The notes beneath the pieces are model-generated. The model was not told the origin of the DNA. It saw only the letters and a program-made list of their open reading frames with translations, and did no database searches. The position numbers and the translations under genes are program-made. This document shows, in pieces, positions 22,616 through 34,992 of a stretch of 64,000 nucleotides of DNA; within the stretch, counting starts at the first letter, position 1; each line of letters begins with the position of its first letter. Source of the stretch: Agapanthus africanus (lineage: Eukaryota > Streptophyta > Magnoliopsida > Asparagales > Amaryllidaceae). The DNA is taken from positions 596,076,410-596,140,409 of the forward strand of contig CM057344.1 in NCBI GenBank assembly GCA_030015575.1. The letters are read 5' to 3'.

Positions 22616-23004
22616 ATGTAAATATACGTAGCGATTAAATAGTTTGTCTATCTAACTCTTAGGACATGAATATGATATATGGGTGCAACCACATGATATA
22701 GGGTACTATGACATGCAATGATAGATAAGAAAATATGTTATTTGGTTTTATATTGTATTATAAAAGATATGTGGATTCTAAAATATTATTATATATGTAT
22801 ATAAAATCTAGATTTGCATAGATACACTGTACGAGCAAATATTTGATATAATCTTGAACCATGTTGGGTTTGAAACATACGGGTCGGGTCAGATAATAAC
22901 CACAGCTACTCATTGCATTATCCGCAACCCAAAACAACAATAGTCAAGAATTTTGCCGCAAGATTTGAAATACCCCAAATATATATAGTATAACAGTACT
23001 TAGG
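22616..23004. other. AT-rich spacer between LTRs H1 and H2
   Basis: 389 bases with no open frame of note and no recognised repeat. The only non-element sequence of any size in the window. Confidence 0.6.
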
Positions 23005-24112
23005 TGTTACATGTTCCGTACCAATCTACCCATTTATCCCCGCGTATTGTATTTTATAGTTTTAAGATTACAGGTCTTGGCCGAATCCATGGATATAAAA
23101 ATATACGGGTTCATGTTCAAGATATAATCATGTATTCAGGTATTCATGTCAAGTTATAACCATGGTTCGGTCAAATAGAGTCAAGTATTCAAGTTTGAAT
23201 TTGATATTTGAATTCGAGTGTTCAGGTTCATGATCAAGTATTCAAGTTCGTGTTTGATTTTAGATTCTGGTTTGAGTTTGGATTCATGTTGAAGTCAGAA
23301 TCTTATAAAAGGATTTAATTCTTGAAAATTCTTAAGTTTGGGAGTAATTGGCAACTGCTGCACATGCACGACATGATTTGTGTCTTTTTTCAAGACAATT
23401 TCCATTGATAACTTCGTTAAGTTGTCTAATCTGAATAGGCAAGCACTCACTTTCTCCGGCTCCCTGGAGCTCAAGAGAAATGATACCGCTTAAACTTATA
23501 TTAATCTAGAGTCCTTAAATATTGTTTGCATATCTCGAAGGGGTTTTATGAAAAATACTTTAATATAGTTTAAAAATAAACCTTGAGAGTGATTTGTAAT
23601 ATTTAGGGTTTTCATGAACATGTATTTTAATTGTTATGGTATTTTAGTGATAAAAACCTAGTTTTTAAAAGTTTGTGGTATTTTTATGAAAACTAGCTCT
23701 TTTGGAAACTTGATGGTATTTATTAAAATTTTAATCTTTCATTTTAAAAAAATATAGTCTTATAATATATCTTTATTTAAAATATGAATTCATAGTTTTA
23801 TATAATTTTCCAAGGATTTATTTTTGTTTAGAAAAGTCGTATTTCTAAAAAACCGTATTTTTATTTCCTTTCGAGACCGAATACTCCGTGAGGAGTTCTG
23901 CATCTCGCTCTACTATCCCAAGGATGTGTGATAATCTCCACCATCTATTAGCGGGTCCCCTAACAAGGGTTGAGGCGTATTTGCCAAGGATTTAAAATAT
24001 CGATTTAATATAAACCCGTTTTGAAAAAATGTGATATTTTAATGTAAAACCTATTCATTATATAAACCCTATGTTTAGAATCTCGTGCTGTGAAACCATA
24101 GTGTGCATGTGG
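23005..24112 (-). repeat. 3' LTR of chromovirus H2, left part
   Basis: On the plus strand starts TGTTACATG and is homologous to H1. Split at 24112/24113 by element F. With 62697-63766 it makes an LTR of about 2.2 kb. The other LTR of H2 lies right of the window. Confidence 0.8.
24108..24112. repeat. Target site duplication of F, left copy (TGTGG)
   Basis: TGTGG directly before the F 5' LTR, repeated at 62692-62696 directly after its 3' LTR, 38.6 kb away. Confidence 0.95.
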
Positions 24113-26161
24113 TGTTGGATGTAGTGCCCTCAAAGTCAAATTTTGGATCGCAGGAACGTGATTACAATGATTGAGGGAGGACCTATATCGGTAGGACAGT
24201 CTTACTCGAGATGATAGTATGCTATCTGGTTTGCCTTTATCAGTCGTGTACAGCTTTAGGTGACATAACTGTTCACTATTACACATTGATAGAGCCCTTA
24301 GGATCCTGCTTGACTACCAACAGTATGATGGCGATCATATACGTGAGAGTTAGGTAGTCTATAAGCACATCCTTAAATGTGGTCCCCAGTCGTGGGAGTT
24401 TCGAGACAGGGCATCGATACTCCAGAGTAGACTAGTGTATACAGTCGAGACCCCGACGAGGGGTGGTGGCCGGTCTCACAAGCCATTGGTGTCAGTTGGA
24501 TCACCTAAGATGTATACAGGTGCTCATTGGGTTATGAGTACACCGAACAGGACTCGCCGGGAACCTGCTAGTTGGTATTTATACCTAGCGTCAGATAGCA
24601 GTTCCCTGGTGACATGTGTACAGGTTAGTTCATCGACCTGAGGTCGTCATTTGTCTCGTGTGAGTTCCCACTGTGCTTAGATTACTACCCTACCACGGCT
24701 CAAAAGAGTCGTGCAAACAGGTTTTAGTTAGGTATAGTCCCGAGCCACATGGAGGCAGTGAGCGGATCGGCAGGGGATTCGTCTCTCCCGGTATTGGGGG
24801 TGAGATCACGCTGTGTCTAGGAAAGCCATTACACCAAGTCCTTGGCCAAGGAAGGTGAGAATTACTGGTAGGTATTCCAGTAGTTTCTCAAGGTGTTCTG
24901 GGCAACCCTCCGACACGACTTATACCGCTATTGGGGGTCTGACGTTACCAGCCCCCTAGGCCGGATATGCGATGCTCATAGACGAACGGACCGGACTGTA
25001 TGTATATTGTCACTGATAGGCTCAGTAGGGTTCCAGGATGAGTTCTCTCATCGGCTTCCCTTTCAGTCGGTACATGGGAAGCCGTTACGCATAGCTAGTA
25101 CCGCTGACATGCTTGTGGTTAAACCCACTGCCAGGATACTGATGAGTCTTTAGAGTCCCCCACAGATAGTTTCCCAAGTTCGGGCGAAACGTTGTAGAGG
25201 CCGTATGGTTTTATGGCAGGGTTCTAACATACACGTCCACTTGTGCACGTGTCGTGTTTCGGACAGATAATACTGGTGGGCATTGGTTTAAGCTAGATCC
25301 AAGTATTATATTGAGTCGGAATATTTTAGTCTCATCGTATTCGTATTCGATTGGAATACGGATACAGGTATGTATTTACAGGTGAGGGGTATTCTCGTAA
25401 TCCGTTACGAGATTACTATAGAAGATGCATTTCTTTTTGGGTTAATCGTTTTGGTTTAAATGATTAATGTTTTGGAAAGTGTGACTCATGTTAATGAGTC
25501 ATTGATTCTAGCATGTTCACTAATGACTCATGTTAATGAGTCATGTAGTGAGTCATGAGGAATTAATGACTTTTGTTTTGGGTATGATATTTTAGGGTTG
25601 AGTTGGAGATATTTTGGCAAGATTTTTTCCTTGATATTTCATCACAAAACCTCATATATATCACACACAAAATTAGTGGACAGCAAAGGGGTTAATTTTT
25701 GAGACTTGGTTTTTGCTCACTAGATTTTCCTTGAGCTCACACTTTTCAACTCTTAGTATCTTCTTCAACCTCCACTCTTACCCTTTCATGTGATGAGAAC
25801 CAAAGAGTGTATTGAGACAAAGTATTCCACTCATTCTCTACTTCATCTTGGACATATCGGTTAGCATACTTCATGTCCGAGTTGCCTCAGTATAGAGGTG
25901 GTAGCCCGTATAAAGATCCGTTGACGTGGTGCCACCTCGACGAGGAGACAGGAGATTGGAGATGCCGCGAGGAGCGTGGGATGATGGCTAAAGACCGAAG
26001 GACACGGATCGATCGGTATAGCCATTCTATCATCTTTGTAGTTAGCTAGTTTAGCGTTAATGGCAAGATCCGGGTTATAGTATGCGATAGCGCCAGTTGT
26101 AAAAGTTTTTGTTCCGCGTTTGGCCTCAGATTATTGGCCGGGGCGCTACCATAGACTTACA
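24113..26161 (+). repeat. 5' LTR of copia element F
   Basis: 2049 bp, TGTTGG...CTTACA. Its first ~330 bases align to the reversed LTR of element A (the block around the GATAGTATGCTATCTGGTT stretch). It carries a cluster of five TGA(C/G)TCA motifs at 25482-25555. Confidence 0.95.
25482..25555 (+). promoter_or_regulatory. Cluster of five TGASTCA (bZIP-type) motifs in F LTR
   Basis: Two hairpins TGACTCAT-GTTA-ATGAGTCA (25482-25501 and 25524-25543) plus TGAGTCA at 25549. TGAGTCA is the GCN4-type core bound by plant bZIP factors. The same array is in the 3' LTR (62012-62085). Function is inferred. Confidence 0.55.
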
Positions 26162-26197
26162 TGGTATCAAATCCATGCCATTAACGCTAAACTAGCT
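26044..26197 (+). other. 22-bp perfect inverted repeat across LTR end and primer site (F)
   Basis: Arms 26044-26065 and 26176-26197 are exact reverse complements, with the LTR/leader junction and primer site in the 110-base loop. Weaker counterparts occur in the four related copies. Confidence 0.85.
26162..26174 (+). other. Primer binding site of F (initiator tRNA-Met-like)
   Basis: Directly adjoins the LTR and matches the initiator tRNA-Met complement at 11 of 13 positions. Confidence 0.75.
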
Positions 26198-26370
26198 TGT
26201 TCTAACGTGTTTAAAATATCGATCGAACGAAATTTCCAAAACCGCATTTTTCATGATAAAGTTTCTGTCGAATTTTTAAACTGGTCTAAAAATTATTTTG
26301 AGTATGTCAGAAAATCGTGCAGGCTTTTTTAAGACTCTGGAAGAAATTTGGTCGACTGTTCCCTCAAGAC

Positions 26371-26419
26371 CACCGCGGAACCGCCGCACAATCCTTGTAT
26401 TGGCCGCGGTTCCGCCGCC
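26371..26419. other. GC-rich hairpin near primer site (F)
   Basis: Arms CCGCGGAACC / GGTTCCGCGG-type, about 210 bases after the primer site, matching the hairpins of the sister elements in position and arms but not in loop sequence. Confidence 0.75.
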
Positions 26420-26859
26420 GTTTTGGAGCAACAGTGTACCATTTTTCTTCTGGGTGTCTTTCATGTGGAATTGTGGTTTCTGAAATATTTTGTTTGGGCC
26501 TAGATTTTGTTTAAGTACTGGAGTTGTACTTAGGGCCCACTTCGGGAAGTTTTGTCGATCGGAATTTTAAACGTGTTAGTTTACAGTACTTACATTATAT
26601 CTCCGACCGTGAATGTCATTCGAGCGGTAAATCGTGTCTAATTGCTATAGCTCTTTTAGACGGGTTTGTGTTGTGTTGTTGCGGATTTGTTGTGGTAGAT
26701 AGCTGTGTGCAATAATAGTGCAGTTTGGATTTATTTGTACATTTGATATTGCGGGGCGAGCGTCCAACATGTGGACTACCGTCACTGCCTGTTTGTATAT
26801 TATTCTTTTGGGACACGACCGGGTTGAGGTCGATATACCCGTTGTACATATTTTTCATT

Positions 26860-27128
26860 TCTGTACTAGGGTTACCCCGCGACGGAGTGCACGGATAGCC
26901 GGGTTCTGGAGGGCAACGGGTCCGTATCTCATGGCTTTGAGAGGCAAGGGGCCTCACTCTAGAATTGGCAGACTATTCGCCGCGCTCGTAGGGGGTACAG
27001 GTTGACCCAAGGAGGGGTGCTCAAGTTACCGGATTCCGTGAAGTGCTGGGTGGTCCATTCACTTTGCTGTAGGGGGCTGCCTCGCTTCAGGTTTTGGCGG
27101 GTAACTTGCCGCATCCGTAGGGGTTTAG
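26860..27128 (+). repeat. Two tandem copies of the leader module (F)
   Basis: Units 26860-27001 and 27002-27128 align to each other and to single copies in the other elements. The first translates with PRR, GFW and AALVG in the order seen in element C; the second has DPRRGAQVTGF. Confidence 0.6.
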
Positions 27129-28211
27129 GTTTCATTGCACAGGCTATCCACACGACCAGGGGAACATCGGGTTTCAGTAGCGGCTCTGTGAAACCCGGGG
27201 ATCTCAGATTATCTGTATTGTTCTGTGATGCTTATTACTTTTCTGTAATGTTGTATTTATCATGCCTGGAGCGATTATTGTATATTGATATATATACTAG
27301 TAGATGTTGTATATGTTTTGCACCCGTGCTGGTCCAGTCCCCGCTCTGTCGTTAGTTAAGTAACCTAACGGGTGATGACGGGACCCAGTGACGAATGCGG
27401 ATGGCATATACATACATTTTATTTTCGTTCTTTTCTGGTGTGATTAATTGATGGGACTGCGTTGATTTTAATCAATGAAAGGAAAACAAACCTGTTTGAC
27501 GCTGTTGGAACAATTTTCAAAAAATGTTATTACAAGGACGTTTTCTTTTGTTTTGCACAGTGGTATTCAGTTGGAATATCCTGCATCTCATTCGACGAGG
27601 CAAGGGCCGAGATCCCTTCACCGGGAGTGACCCCTTGGGCAGAAGTTTGTGTCAGGGTGATAACTTCACTATAGTCGATTACTTATTGCTTTGCATCGCG
27701 GTATTCATTTGGAATATCCTGCACCTCATTCTACGGGGAAAGAGCCGAGATCCCTTCACCAGGAGTGACCTCTTTAGCAAAGGTTTTCGCCACTATGTTT
27801 TTGTAAAAAGCTATCAGGTTCCTTCAGCGATATCAAGTTCGTTACGTTAAAGGTTTTTCGCCAAAATCCAGCCGTAGCCCTCCGTCACTTCAGTTGGGTA
27901 TTCAGTAGTATTCAAGCTATGTATTTTGACCAACGCCAAGGCATAGTGTTTGGTAGCTGCTGGGTATTCATCTGTTGCATAGATAGATGAGTTGGTTTGG
28001 GACAGTCGTTCTGCCATGTGGCCAACGTCAAGGGTATGTATGGGTGGGTTCAAATTGATAAGATAATGATGGGTAGAACTTGACATGCGACTTATGGCAT
28101 TTTGGCCAACGTCAAGGTCATAAGAGCATGGGGGAAAAATCCACATCGGGAGTTTCTAAAGAAACTGAAACTTGCCAAGCATGCGCATACCTTCTGGAGT
28201 GTGATAACGTG

Positions 28212-28216
28212 AGTGG
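28212..28216. repeat. Target site duplication of the array, left copy (AGTGG)
   Basis: AGTGG precedes LTR1 and recurs at 57089-57093 directly after LTR3. Confidence 0.93.
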
Positions 28217-30424
28217 TGTAGGGTTCCTAGGCACACCCATGATGTTCCACAACAGATCAAACATGCCGAATTCAAAAATTTCCTATGTGCCAAGTGACCC
28301 TAAGCAAGATCGTAACTAGAGGTAAGGCGATGCAATGCGAGTTAACAACTTTAACTAAGAGGAAAGTGATTACAACCTTTGTAGATCCGGTCCTCCACCT
28401 CTCTAGCTTCGTGATGACGTCCCTCCGCTGTACCTATCGGAATCCGGACTCTGGCGATGGTTTCGTCGGAGAAATGATCAGGCTAAGTCGTCGACATCGA
28501 TGCCGAAGATGATCTACGTCGAGGCAACTCAAGATCAAGCTCCACCTTCACCAAGTCATGAAACTTGTGAAGAAAACATCCTATACTACTTGGCAAGCGA
28601 TAGAGGATGAAAAAATAGGAAGTGGGTTCACTTTAGAATTGGATTTCTCACTCTTTTTCTCATTTCACCATTGAAGCTAGCAAGCTTTTTGAAGCTTGAT
28701 GAAGATGATGAAGATGAAAGAATAAAAAGGATTAAGTTAAAAAGAAAATCCCATTGATTCTTATCATAATGCAACCTTGGTTAAGTGTAGAGAATGAACT
28801 AGGGTTAGTTGAATGGTTAGGTTTAGGAGATGAAGACAAAATGGTCACTTAGTCAAAGATGCATGAAGCATCAAGAAAGTTCTAGTAAAAAAGCAACCAT
28901 TTTGTTTTTCCTTTTTCTTTTAACTAAAATAAATAGATAAATAAATAAACCAATGGAAACCCTAACCATTAACTAAATATAGTGTATAGCATACACACAC
29001 CCAAGGTTGCATGTATCATCAAACATGATACAAACAAGTGTACAAAAATATATCACATATACAATGTGCACTTCAAGTGATAAAATCCATTTAAAGTGAA
29101 CAATATTAGTCAATGTAAAGTAATATATCTAATATATATAATTATACATTAAATCATTAAATCAATACTTGATTTAACGATCCGGTCATATCGCATATAA
29201 CCGACTAATATCAATAGTAACAACTTATCGAATCAACACTTGATCCGATAACCCGGCTATAACGCATATAACCGATCAATGTCACAAATCGCGAGAATCG
29301 AATACAGTATCACATACTGGTATTATTCTCGGTCCCGCACATATCTCATATGCGCTCCTATTTCATTTCGCTTGAGCCAGGAAACCTCTGTGTAGGACTC
29401 TAAAGACTCGTCAATACACCGGCAGCAGGTGATGATCATATCAAACACCCACAAGCCGCAAGCGGTCTGCTAAACGTAACGGCCACCCGGGTATTGAGCG
29501 ATCAGAAGATCGACGAGCAAGCCCGCTCACACTCCTGTGAATCCAACCAGTAACACTTACCGTACAGTCCGGTCTGTTCGTCTGATATGTCGCATATCTC
29601 GCCTAGGGGTGGTAAACGTCAGACCCCAATAGCTTGATAAGTCATGCCGATATAAGGTCCATAACATTCGTGAAACTACTGATAGCTCTTACCAGTATAT
29701 CACAGCAACCCTGGCCAGGGATTTCCAGTTATGGCCAGTCGTGCATAGCGCAACATCAACCCCCAATAACGGGAGAGACGAATCCCCTCCTATCACTCAT
29801 TGCCTCCATGTGAATCGGGACTGTACCCAAAAACCACCTGTTTGCACGACTCAGTAGAGCCGTGGTAGAGTGGAAATCAAAGCACAGTGGGAGACACACA
29901 AGACTCTATGACGATCTCGGGTCAACAGACTAAGCTGTACCAGTGTCACCAAAGAACTGTCATCTGACGTGAGGTATAATACCATCTGGGAGTTCTCGGC
30001 GAGTCCGTTCAGTGTACCCAGTCTCTACTGAGCACCCGCATACCATCTCTGATGTCAAACACCAATGGATATGGGATCATCCATCGCCCATCACATGGGT
30101 CGAGAAGATATACGCTAGTCTACTCTGGAATATCGATGCCCTGTCTCGATATTCCCATGACTAGGAACATTGAAGGATGTACTCATGGACTACCCAGGCC
30201 CCACTAGTATGATCTGCATCATAGTCCTGGAAGTCGAGTACACATCCTAAGGGCTTTATCAACATGTAACAGAGAGACTGAAAGTATACATGTTAAGATA
30301 AAGAGCAACCAGATAGCGTACTATCATGTCGAGCAAGAAAGTCCTACCTATATATGTCCCAGCATCCACTACAATATACATCCAATGTACAGTAATGGCC
30401 TCTAAGGCATACATATAACTAACA
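28217..30424 (-). repeat. Array LTR1
   Basis: 2208 bp, TG...CA, followed on the right by the polypurine tract of the first internal domain. In place of the AAGCTTCATGAAGCTT palindrome of A and C it has GATGC-ATGAA-GCATC near 28857, so a hairpin is kept with other bases. Confidence 0.95.
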
Positions 30425-32799
30425 ATCTCCCACTTGCACTAAGGCCATCTGTAGCAGTGGTTGTAGTATCACATACTCAACCATCCCCTATAAGTCTCTC
30501 TCTGGGAAAAAGCCTTTGTGAGTGATCCACCGTGTTGTCCTCTGAGTCTACTCCCCTAACCTCGATCACCCTGGAGATCATCTATCTCAATGATCAGGTG
30601 ATGCTGCCTCAGAATATGTCTAGGTCACTGATGGGACCGTGGTTCCCGGGCCAAAGCCACACTTCCATTGTCACACAATAGTAGGAACCTAGTTCATCTC
30701 ATGAACCAATATACACCCAAACAGCCTCTTTGGTAGCATCTTAAGTAGCGATGTATCCTGCCTTTATCGTCTAGTAAGCCACGGTATTTAGCTTGGAACT
30801 CTTCCAACATACCGTCCCTCCACTGAGGGTGAAGACAATGCCTGTGACTGACATTCAGTCGTCCTTATCACCCTGGAACACTTCCAGTGATTCTCCCCAG
30901 GATCGATTGATACCATCTCACTACATCTAGTGAGAATCCTAACATCCATTTAGATCTATCTCATAGATCCAAAACCCAGGATTTAGGAGGTATCACTTTG
31001 ATCCTATGTGGAGAATCATTGTGATAAGCGGAGATTGATCGAGCGTAGCACAGGAAACTCCTTCCCTATCAAGAGTATGTCATCCACGTACTCTACGAGG
31101 ATCGTCACCATACTCCCTACTACCCTTTTGTTTATACAAGGTTCATCTACCATTTTGATGATGTCAAACTCTTTGACTAATCCATCAAAACAGATGTTCC
31201 AACTCCGCGATGCCTCACATAAAACATCTTGCACACGTTTTCGCTGCTCCCACTGTCTACGAAGCCCTCTGACTGTGTACTTACAGACTTTCTTTTCTAA
31301 AACATCATTTTAGAAAAGCAGTCATAATACCCAACCGCCAGATATCGTAGTCATGGTATGTAGCCGTGGCAAGTAGGATCCGGATGGACTTAAGCATAGC
31401 CACTGGAAAAGGTATCATCATTATCCACGCCTGGTCGATGACGAAAACCTTTAACAAGTCTAGCTTTGAAAGTCTCAACTTTTGCATCTACACCAAGTAA
31501 TCTTCTCAAGATATACTTGCTCCTGATGGGGATTTAACCCTTCAGATATAGCAACCAAAGTCCATACTTTGTTGGTGTACATGGATTCCATCTCAGATCG
31601 CTAAGCATCCAGCCATTCTTACAGAGTCCCTACTCTCGATGGCCTGCTCGAAACTAGTTGGGTCATCATCTCATGATGCATTCCTCGCTCCCACTGTCAT
31701 CGAGAAACCGAAGTATCTCTTAAGCGGATGAGGAACCCTACCAAATCGACGGAGAGGCTGAGGTTCGTAGGGGACTATTGAATCCTTTGGTTCTGTCAAA
31801 TCAGCTGCAGTTTTGTATAGCTGGAACCTTTCCAGTTCTACAGAACTGGCCTTGCCTCGATCTTGTCCGGATTTTTGCTTTTGACATAGGCCGGACAATC
31901 CCAAATCTTAACTTTCTTAAGAGATAGGCTCTTCCCACACCATATCTTATATGGAGTGGTAGGCACTGATTTGATTCGAACCCTATTCAATAGGTATGTA
32001 GCTCCTTAAGTGCATAACTCCCAAAAGGAAATAGGAAACTCAGTAGTACTCATCATAGAGCGCACCATATCATATAGGGTGTGATTGCTCCGCCCCGATA
32101 TACCATCGTGCTATGGTGTATACGGAAGAGTAATGCTGAGAGAGAATCTCATTCTCCTTTAGAATAGTCCAGGAATTCCATGCACAGGTATTCTCCTCCC
32201 TGATCTCATCATAGGACATAATACTTATACCCGGTTTTTGGTTCTCTACTTCTAACTTATATTCTGTGAATATCTCAAAAGGTTCGGACCTATGTTTCAA
32301 CAGGAACATATGGCTGAATCTTGAGAGACTATCAGAGAATGTAATGAAGTACAAAGAACCGGTCCTGGCATGTGTAGACAGGAGACCTTACATACATCAT
32401 CATGTATCAGTCCCAAGAGTTCACTAACTCTTTCTCTGTTTCCAATAAACAGAGCTATGGTCATTTTATCTTTGTGACATGACTGGCAAGTTTTATAAGA
32501 TGTAAATTCAAACTGATTTAAATATGCATCTAAAATGTAACTTCAGCCAGTCGGGTCGCATTGATATGACCTAGTCTACAATGCCTCAAGAAGGATTCGT
32601 TCATTTCTGAATTCTTCCTCTTGTGTGTGTTCTGTATACTAGGAACTGTAGTTTGATTTAGAATGTCAATGCTTTTAGATAACATGCCTGAACCGATCAA
32701 CTTTTGATATAGGAAATGTTCAAAACATTATCCAACAATACAAAATTTTATCATTTCTTTACTAATAAAGAGACTGATATGATTTTGTATATCAGGTTC
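30425..32799 (-). pseudogene. pol: Array internal domain 1, left part (RT, integrase)
   Basis: Polypurine tract, then on the minus strand RT remnant (about 31010-31490, with YVDDILLI), linker and integrase C-terminus (about 31670-31910), integrase core start YFITFSDSLSRF (about 32070-32354) and GAG-pre-integrase remnant (about 32510-32690). Cut at 32800 by element C. Broken. Confidence 0.85.
32795..32799. repeat. Target site duplication of C, left copy (GGTTC)
   Basis: GGTTC before the left LTR of C, repeated at 43162-43166. Joining the flanks restores the sequence seen uninterrupted at 51311 in the sister unit. Confidence 0.94.
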
Positions 32800-34992
32800 T
32801 GTAGGGTTCCTAGGCACCCTAATGAGGTCTCACAAGGCATCAACCATGCCAATTTCAAATTTAAACGGTGCCGAGAAACCCTAGAACGGATCGTTGGCTA
32901 GATTTCTAGGCAAAAAAAGCAACTAGTTTACAACTAAACTAAAAGCACGGAAATACAACCTTTGTAGATCCGGTCCTCCACCTCCACGGATCCGTGATGA
33001 AGTCCTCTCCGCTGTCCAAATCAAAATCCGGGCTCTAGCGTCGGCTTCATCGGAGAATAGACGGGCTAGGTCATCGACGACGTGCCGAAGATGATCTACG
33101 TCGAAGCATCACTAGATCAAGCTCCACCTTCACCTAGCCATGAAAACTTGTGAAGGAAACACACTCTACTACTTGGCAAGAGGTAGAGGATGAAGAAATA
33201 GGAGGTGGGTTCACTTTAGATTTGGATTTCTCACTCTTTTTCATCACTTGCCATTGATGGAGGCAAGCTTTCTTCATTGAAGAAGATGATATATCATGAT
33301 AAGTTAATTAAAAAGAAAAGAAAAAGGATACTTATCATAATAATAACCATGATTAGGTGTAGAGAATAGACCATGGTTAATTGCAAGGGTTAGGGTTAAG
33401 CATGAGACAAAATGGTCACAAAGTCAAAGCTTCATGAAGCTTCAAAGAAAGAAACAAAATTTGCAACCATTTCATTTCTAATCTTTTCCAAATAAATAAA
33501 TAAATAAATGATTAAGAAAAAGAAAACCCTAATCATCAATTTAACCATGGTTTAATCTTTACACTTAACCAAGTTAACATGTATCATCAAACATGATACA
33601 ATCATTTGCACAAAAAGTATATCACATATACAACTTGTACAAACAAGTGAGAAAATCCTTTTAAAGTGAACCGATACTAGTTAATGCAAAGTAATATATC
33701 ATATATATAATTATACATTAAATCATTAAATCAACACTTGATTTAACGATCCGGTCATATCGCATATAACCGACTAGTATCATATGTATCGGCTTATCGA
33801 ATCAATACCTGATTCGATAACTAGGTTATATCGCATACAACCAATCGATACATTCATCGTGAGAATGAAATACGGTATCACATACACGCATTATTCTCGG
33901 TCCCGCACATATCTCATATGCGCTCCTATTTCGTTTCGCTTGAGCCAGGAAACCTCTGTGTAGGACTCTAAAGACTCGTCAATACGCCGGCAGCAGGTGA
34001 TGATCATATCAAACACCCACAAGCCGCAAGCGGTCTGCTAAACGTAACGGCCACCCGGGTATTGAGCGATCAGAAGATCGACGAGCAATCCCGCTCACAC
34101 TCCTGTGAGATCCAACCAGCAACACTACCGTACAGTCCGGTCTGATCGTCTGATATGTCGCATATCTCGCCTAGGGGTGGTAAACGTCAGACCCCAATAG
34201 CTCGATAAGTCGTGTCGATATGAGGTCTATAACAATTCGAGAAACTATTGGTAACACTTACCAGTAAATCTCAGCAACCCTGGCCAAGGATTTCCTGTTA
34301 TAGCCAATCGAACACAGCGCAACATCAACCCCCTATACCGGGAGAGATGAATCCCCTCCTATCGCTCATTGCCTCCATGTGACTCGGGACTGTACCCAAA
34401 AACCACCGTTTTGCACGCCCTCTTGGACGTGGTAAGATGGAAATCAAAGCACAGTGGGAACCACACAAGACTCTATGACGATCTCGGGTCAACAGACTAC
34501 TCTGTACCAGTGCCACCAGAGAACTGCCATCTGACGTGAGGTATAATACCATCTGGGAGTTCTCGGCGAGTCCGTCCAGTGTACCCAGTCTCTACTGAGC
34601 ACCCGTATATCATCTCTGATGTCAAACACCAATGGATATGGGATCATCCATCGCCCATCTGTATGGGTCGAGAAGGTACACGCTAGTCTACTCTGGTATA
34701 TCGATGCCCCGTCTCGATACACCCTCGACTAGGGACTTTGAAGGATGTACTTATAGACTACCATGTCCCCACTAGTATGATCCGCATCATAGTCCAGGTA
34801 GTTAAGTACACATCCTAAGGGCTTTACCAACATGTAACAGAGAGACAATCAGTATACACGTTAAGGTAAAGTTCAACCAGATAGCATACTATCATGTCGA
34901 GCAAGAAAGTCCTCACTATATATGTCCCAGCATCCACTACAATATACATCCTATGTATAGTAATGGCCTCTAGGGCATACATATAACTAACA
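32800..34992 (-). repeat. 3' LTR of element C
   Basis: 2193 bp, TGTAGG...CTAACA on the plus strand, followed by the polypurine tract at 34993. Confidence 0.95.

Larger units (their letters stand above)
26175..28216 (+). other. Leader of element F up to the array insertion
   Basis: About 2 kb without a recognisable gene. It holds the GC-rich hairpin (26371-26419), two tandem copies of the ~135-bp module (26860-27001, 27002-27128), a block at 27317-27407 homologous to 5005-5101 reversed, the duplicated block (about 27550 and 27695), and the triplicated motif (27925, 28017, 28102). Confidence 0.75.

Noticed and set aside
22616-23004. Host gene fragment in the spacer
   Set aside because: AT-rich, no open frame of useful length, no splice-flanked coding block seen.
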